A stretch of DNA of 64,000 nt from Chryseobacterium phosphatilyticum (GTDB lineage: Bacteria; Bacteroidota; Bacteroidia; Flavobacteriales; Weeksellaceae), in the NCBI RefSeq assembly GCF_002899825.2, contig NZ_PPED02000002.1, positions 124,001-188,000 of the forward strand. The letters run 5' to 3'. The position numbers and the translations under genes were made by a program. Below, one piece after another: positions 61,352 through 64,000 of this stretch (position 1 is the stretch's first letter; the number at the start of each line of letters is the position of its first letter). Below the pieces are notes generated by a model that had not been told where the DNA came from, did no database searches, and saw only the letters and a program-made list of their open reading frames with translations.

Positions 61352-63775
61352 ATGACAAAAAAATACTTTTTTTTAATAGTACTTCTATGGTTTGTTACTA
61401 TCGGCTTGGCATTCCAATCATGTACTACACCAAGTTTGCCATACAGTCAGGATTTTACAGCCAATGATGGTAATTTTACTTTTGTTAATTCACAGCAGAC
61501 CAATAAATGGTTTTATGGTAGTGCAGCCGGAAACCCTCCTAATGCTATTTATGTATCGGATAGCAATGGGAACTCAAACACCTATAATATAATTGCACCC
61601 AGTGTTACCCATGCTTATGTTGCTATTTCTATCCCGACCGGAACAACTATTTGTAATTTATCATTCGATTGGAAGGCGGCAGGGGAAGATTTGGAAGACT
61701 ATTTAAGAGTATGGCTGGTTCCCTCGTCTTATACACCTACGGCGGGTTCACAAATTACAACAGGATCCGGAAGAATCAGGATAGGTAATGACTTCAATCA
61801 ACAAACCGGCTGGCAGACGTACCTTAATTCCAATTTGAATCTGAGTAGCTTTGCAGGGGGAACCATGCGCCTGGTTTTCGAATGGAGAAATAATGGAAGT
61901 GGAGGGATTCAGCCTCCCGGAGCTATTGATAATATTATGCTCAATAGCTGTCTTATCCCTAATCCGATATCGGTATCTCCAATATCAGCTACGGCTGCTA
62001 CTCTCAATTGGGCTGTTCCTTCTGCTGTTCCTGCAGGGGGATATGAATATTATCTTTCGGGTCTAAGCACTCCACCTAATAGCGCAAGCATTCCAACAGG
62101 AAGCTCAGTTTCCACTACCGTAAATGTATCCCAATTGCTGCCCAATACAACGTATTATTGGTGGGTACGCTCTGTGTGTTCTTCTTCAGGCAAGAGTCCC
62201 TGGGTACAAGGTCCCAATTTTACGACGCTTAGTTGTGGCACTGTCGCTCCGGTCGTAACAGTGAGTGGAGTTACTTTTAATTCCGCTACGATAAGCTGGC
62301 CGGTAACTAATAATGCAGAATCTTATTCTATAAAATACAGACCTGTGGGTACTACAACCTGGACTATAGTAAATCAACCGGCAGCTGTTCCCCCATTGAC
62401 GACTAATACTTTGAATTTACTTAATAGTTTGTTACCAGATACATTATATGAAATAGAAATTGCCATAGTATGCAATAATATAACGGGAGGATATTCTCAT
62501 AATGAATTCTTAACAGAATGTAGTCCTGTGCCTCCTAACGTGACAATTGGAAATGTTACCACAAATTCAGCTTTGATAACATGGAGTCCATTAGCATTGA
62601 ACCCTATATATCTAATGAGATGGAGAGAAGTCGGAACACAGCAATGGAATTCTGTAAACCTACCTCTTCCACCTGTGAATACATTTGTTCTGACAGGACT
62701 AATCAGCAACAAAACCTATGAAATTCAAATTGCTAATACCAAATGCCTACCTGTTACATACTCAAATTCAAAAGTATTTACTACCGAGAGAGTATGTGAA
62801 TTACCACCTCCAGGATTAACGATTACTCAACTTTTACCAACTAAAGCAGATGTTAAATGGGATCCCTTTCCGGGAGCAACTTATATTTTAAGGTATAGAA
62901 AAGTAGGAATTCCAAGCTGGACGGAAGTGGCAACATCCGTAAATAATGTGGTATTGACGGGGTTGATAGAAATGACCAAATATGAAATGCAGGTAGTAAA
63001 TATCTGCAATGGGATAGCAGGTGCGTACAGTCCTTTATATTTTTTTACAACTCCTACTGTGGTTTATTGTGGTATGGCTTCAGGAAATTCAGCCGGGGAG
63101 CATATTGCAAAGGTTGTTGTTAAACCAAAAGAAAAATCTATAATGGAAAATGCTTCCGGAGCATCTACTTATACAGATTATACAGGGGTTTCTAAAACGT
63201 TCATTGGACTGATTCAAGGATCTATTGATAATGAAATTATTGTTGAAAAGAAATGGACAGGCACTACTTATGATGAAGGTATTACAGTATGGATTGACTT
63301 CAATAGAAATGGAGATTTTGACATCAACGAAAGAATATTCAATTCATCTCCCAATAGGATATCTCCGGTATCAGGTAAATTCAATGTGCCTCAGAATGCT
63401 TTTGTAAGCATGACAGATCATGAATATGTAGTCATGAGAGTTGCTATGCGAAGAGGAGGCATTCCTTTGAATTGTACAAATTTTACAAATGGAGAAGTTG
63501 AAGACTATAAAGTGAAAATTTCTAAAAATATAATACCTAATCCGGTTAATCAAAATGATATCCTATTTTATCCTAATCCGGTACACACCATTTTACATGT
63601 GAAGAATATCAATCCAAAAGCTGATTACAAAATTTATAATGTTGATGGGCGGGTGGTCACAAATGGTATTCTCCTGAATAATCAACTGGATGTGAGTAAG
63701 CTTATTAATGCTGTTTATGTAATAGAGATTAATGATAATGGTACAATAGTACAAAAGAAATTTGTTAAAGAATAG
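61352..63775 (+). CDS. T9SS-exported protein with adhesin-like N-terminal domain, four FN3, one GEVED
   Basis: An 807-residue member of the tandem family. Signal YFFLIVLLWFVTIGLAFQSC, in which the final Cys could also be a lipobox. An N-terminal jelly-roll domain (about residues 25-205) of the cleaved-adhesin / choice-of-anchor type (LPYSQDFTANDGNFTF; LSFDWKAAGEDLEDYLRVWLVP; RLVFEWRNNGSGGIQPPGAIDNIML) is followed by four FN3 domains. One GEVED domain (WIDFNRNGDFDINERIF; NGEVEDYKVKI) and a type A T9SS tail (LFYPNPVHTILHVKN to QKKFVKE) end the protein. From the PPPGLTITQLLP motif onward the sequence parallels the 50744 and 55743 proteins. Probably a surface adhesin; ligand unknown. Confidence 0.9.
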   Translation: MTKKYFFLIVLLWFVTIGLAFQSCTTPSLPYSQDFTANDGNFTFVNSQQTNKWFYGSAAGNPPNAIYVSDSNGNSNTYNIIAPSVTHAYVAISIPTGTTICNLSFDWKAAGEDLEDYLRVWLVPSSYTPTAGSQITTGSGRIRIGNDFNQQTGWQTYLNSNLNLSSFAGGTMRLVFEWRNNGSGGIQPPGAIDNIMLNSCLIPNPISVSPISATAATLNWAVPSAVPAGGYEYYLSGLSTPPNSASIPTGSSVSTTVNVSQLLPNTTYYWWVRSVCSSSGKSPWVQGPNFTTLSCGTVAPVVTVSGVTFNSATISWPVTNNAESYSIKYRPVGTTTWTIVNQPAAVPPLTTNTLNLLNSLLPDTLYEIEIAIVCNNITGGYSHNEFLTECSPVPPNVTIGNVTTNSALITWSPLALNPIYLMRWREVGTQQWNSVNLPLPPVNTFVLTGLISNKTYEIQIANTKCLPVTYSNSKVFTTERVCELPPPGLTITQLLPTKADVKWDPFPGATYILRYRKVGIPSWTEVATSVNNVVLTGLIEMTKYEMQVVNICNGIAGAYSPLYFFTTPTVVYCGMASGNSAGEHIAKVVVKPKEKSIMENASGASTYTDYTGVSKTFIGLIQGSIDNEIIVEKKWTGTTYDEGITVWIDFNRNGDFDINERIFNSSPNRISPVSGKFNVPQNAFVSMTDHEYVVMRVAMRRGGIPLNCTNFTNGEVEDYKVKISKNIIPNPVNQNDILFYPNPVHTILHVKNINPKADYKIYNVDGRVVTNGILLNNQLDVSKLINAVYVIEINDNGTIVQKKFVKE

Positions 63776-63800
63776 ATGAGATACCCGGGATAATTACAAT

Positions 63801-63834
63801 AAAAAACTCGTTAGAGAGATCTAACGAGTTTTTT
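63801..63834. terminator. bidirectional terminator between the last T9SS gene and coaE
   Basis: A 15-bp perfect stem (AAAAAACTCGTTAGA, 63801-63815, with 63820-63834) around GAGA. A and T runs on both sides suit both convergent genes. Confidence 0.88.
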
Positions 63835-63836
63835 AT

Positions 63837-64000
63837 TTACTCAATACTAAAAACTACTTTTTCAGTCTGTTCTTTTAATTCTTCCAGATTAGTATTGTTA
63901 TAAATAATACAATCTGCTATTTTTATTTTATCTTTTTCAGGCATTTGCTTTTCCATAACGGATTGTACTTCACGGTATGTTTTATCATCCCTGTCCATTA
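63837..64000 (-). CDS. coaE: dephospho-CoA kinase, C-terminal end (cut by window edge)
   Basis: The minus-strand frame ends at 63837 and runs off the window at 64000, giving the last 53 residues. The readable part (MDRDDKTYREVQSVMEKQMP, then KIKIADCIIYNNTNLEELKEQ) matches the end of CoaE. There the pattern is R-x-x-x-R-D, then I-x-x-Q-M-P, then K-x-x-x-A-D-x-(V/I)-I-x-N, before a final helix. CoaE phosphorylates dephospho-CoA in the last step of coenzyme A synthesis. The ATP-binding N-terminus is outside the window. Confidence 0.85.
   Translation of the reverse strand, partial: MDRDDKTYREVQSVMEKQMPEKDKIKIADCIIYNNTNLEELKEQTEKVVFSIE

Overview
The window is a stretch of chromosome from a low-GC member of the Bacteroidota, most likely a flavobacterium of the Chryseobacterium/Weeksellaceae type. 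Evidence from the sequence: promoter boxes of the TAnnTTTG type instead of sigma70 boxes; a long NusB; a gene for the tiny ribosomal protein THX; DUF2480, DUF3276, DUF6452 and DUF6048 proteins; a SusC/SusD pair; bacillithiol synthesis (BshB1); and four proteins ending in type IX secretion system (T9SS) sorting domains. The genus is inferred, not proven. No intact insertion sequence, prophage or CRISPR array was seen.

Layout. 1-7.9 kb: 3' end of leuS, then an energy-transduction operon (exbB, two exbD, tonB), a small membrane protein, a PstS-like lipoprotein, a periplasmic TPR protein, bshB1 and tRNA-His(GTG). 7.98-8.48 kb: gene-free patch with twin hairpins and a heptamer tandem repeat. 8.5-15.3 kb: DUF3276 protein and ABC exporter (minus), nusB-DUF1573-yajC (plus), an SDR, an MscS channel and a lipoprotein. 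15.4-18.7 kb: Ku and DNA ligase D (NHEJ), with ligD split by a frameshift in a 9-base homopolymer. 18.8-20.9 kb: a Crp/Fnr-family regulator and a divergent PurA-like enzyme. They share almost identical upstream dyads at identical spacing from their -7 boxes, suggesting one small regulon.

21-31 kb: secreted astacin-like peptidase with a ricin-type lectin domain, aspS, two exported ankyrin proteins, an HTH/DUF2975 pair behind a perfect 31-nt palindrome, a MATE exporter, THX, DUF937, DUF2480 and lpxB. 31.8-37.1 kb: a SusC/SusD outer-membrane uptake pair with a long leader and no neighbouring enzymes. 37.3-47.2 kb: comEC, sdhCAB, a thioredoxin-fold lipoprotein without its CxxC, rlmD, and a DUF6452/DUF6048 pair.

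47.4-63.8 kb: four large T9SS-exported multidomain proteins in tandem: two reprolysin-like metallopeptidases and two adhesin-like proteins. All are built from fibronectin III and GEVED modules, and three share a C-terminal cassette of roughly 330 residues. This is the most unusual block: a head-to-tail family with swapped N-terminal heads on a common tail. The window ends in the 3' end of coaE (minus).

Functional links: ExbBD-TonB can energise SusC; the T9SS proteins, astacin and SusCD form a surface and secreted programme; sdhCAB feeds respiration; Ku-LigD would give end joining if ligD were intact. Promoter, operator and terminator calls come from reading the sequence by eye. No database search was run.
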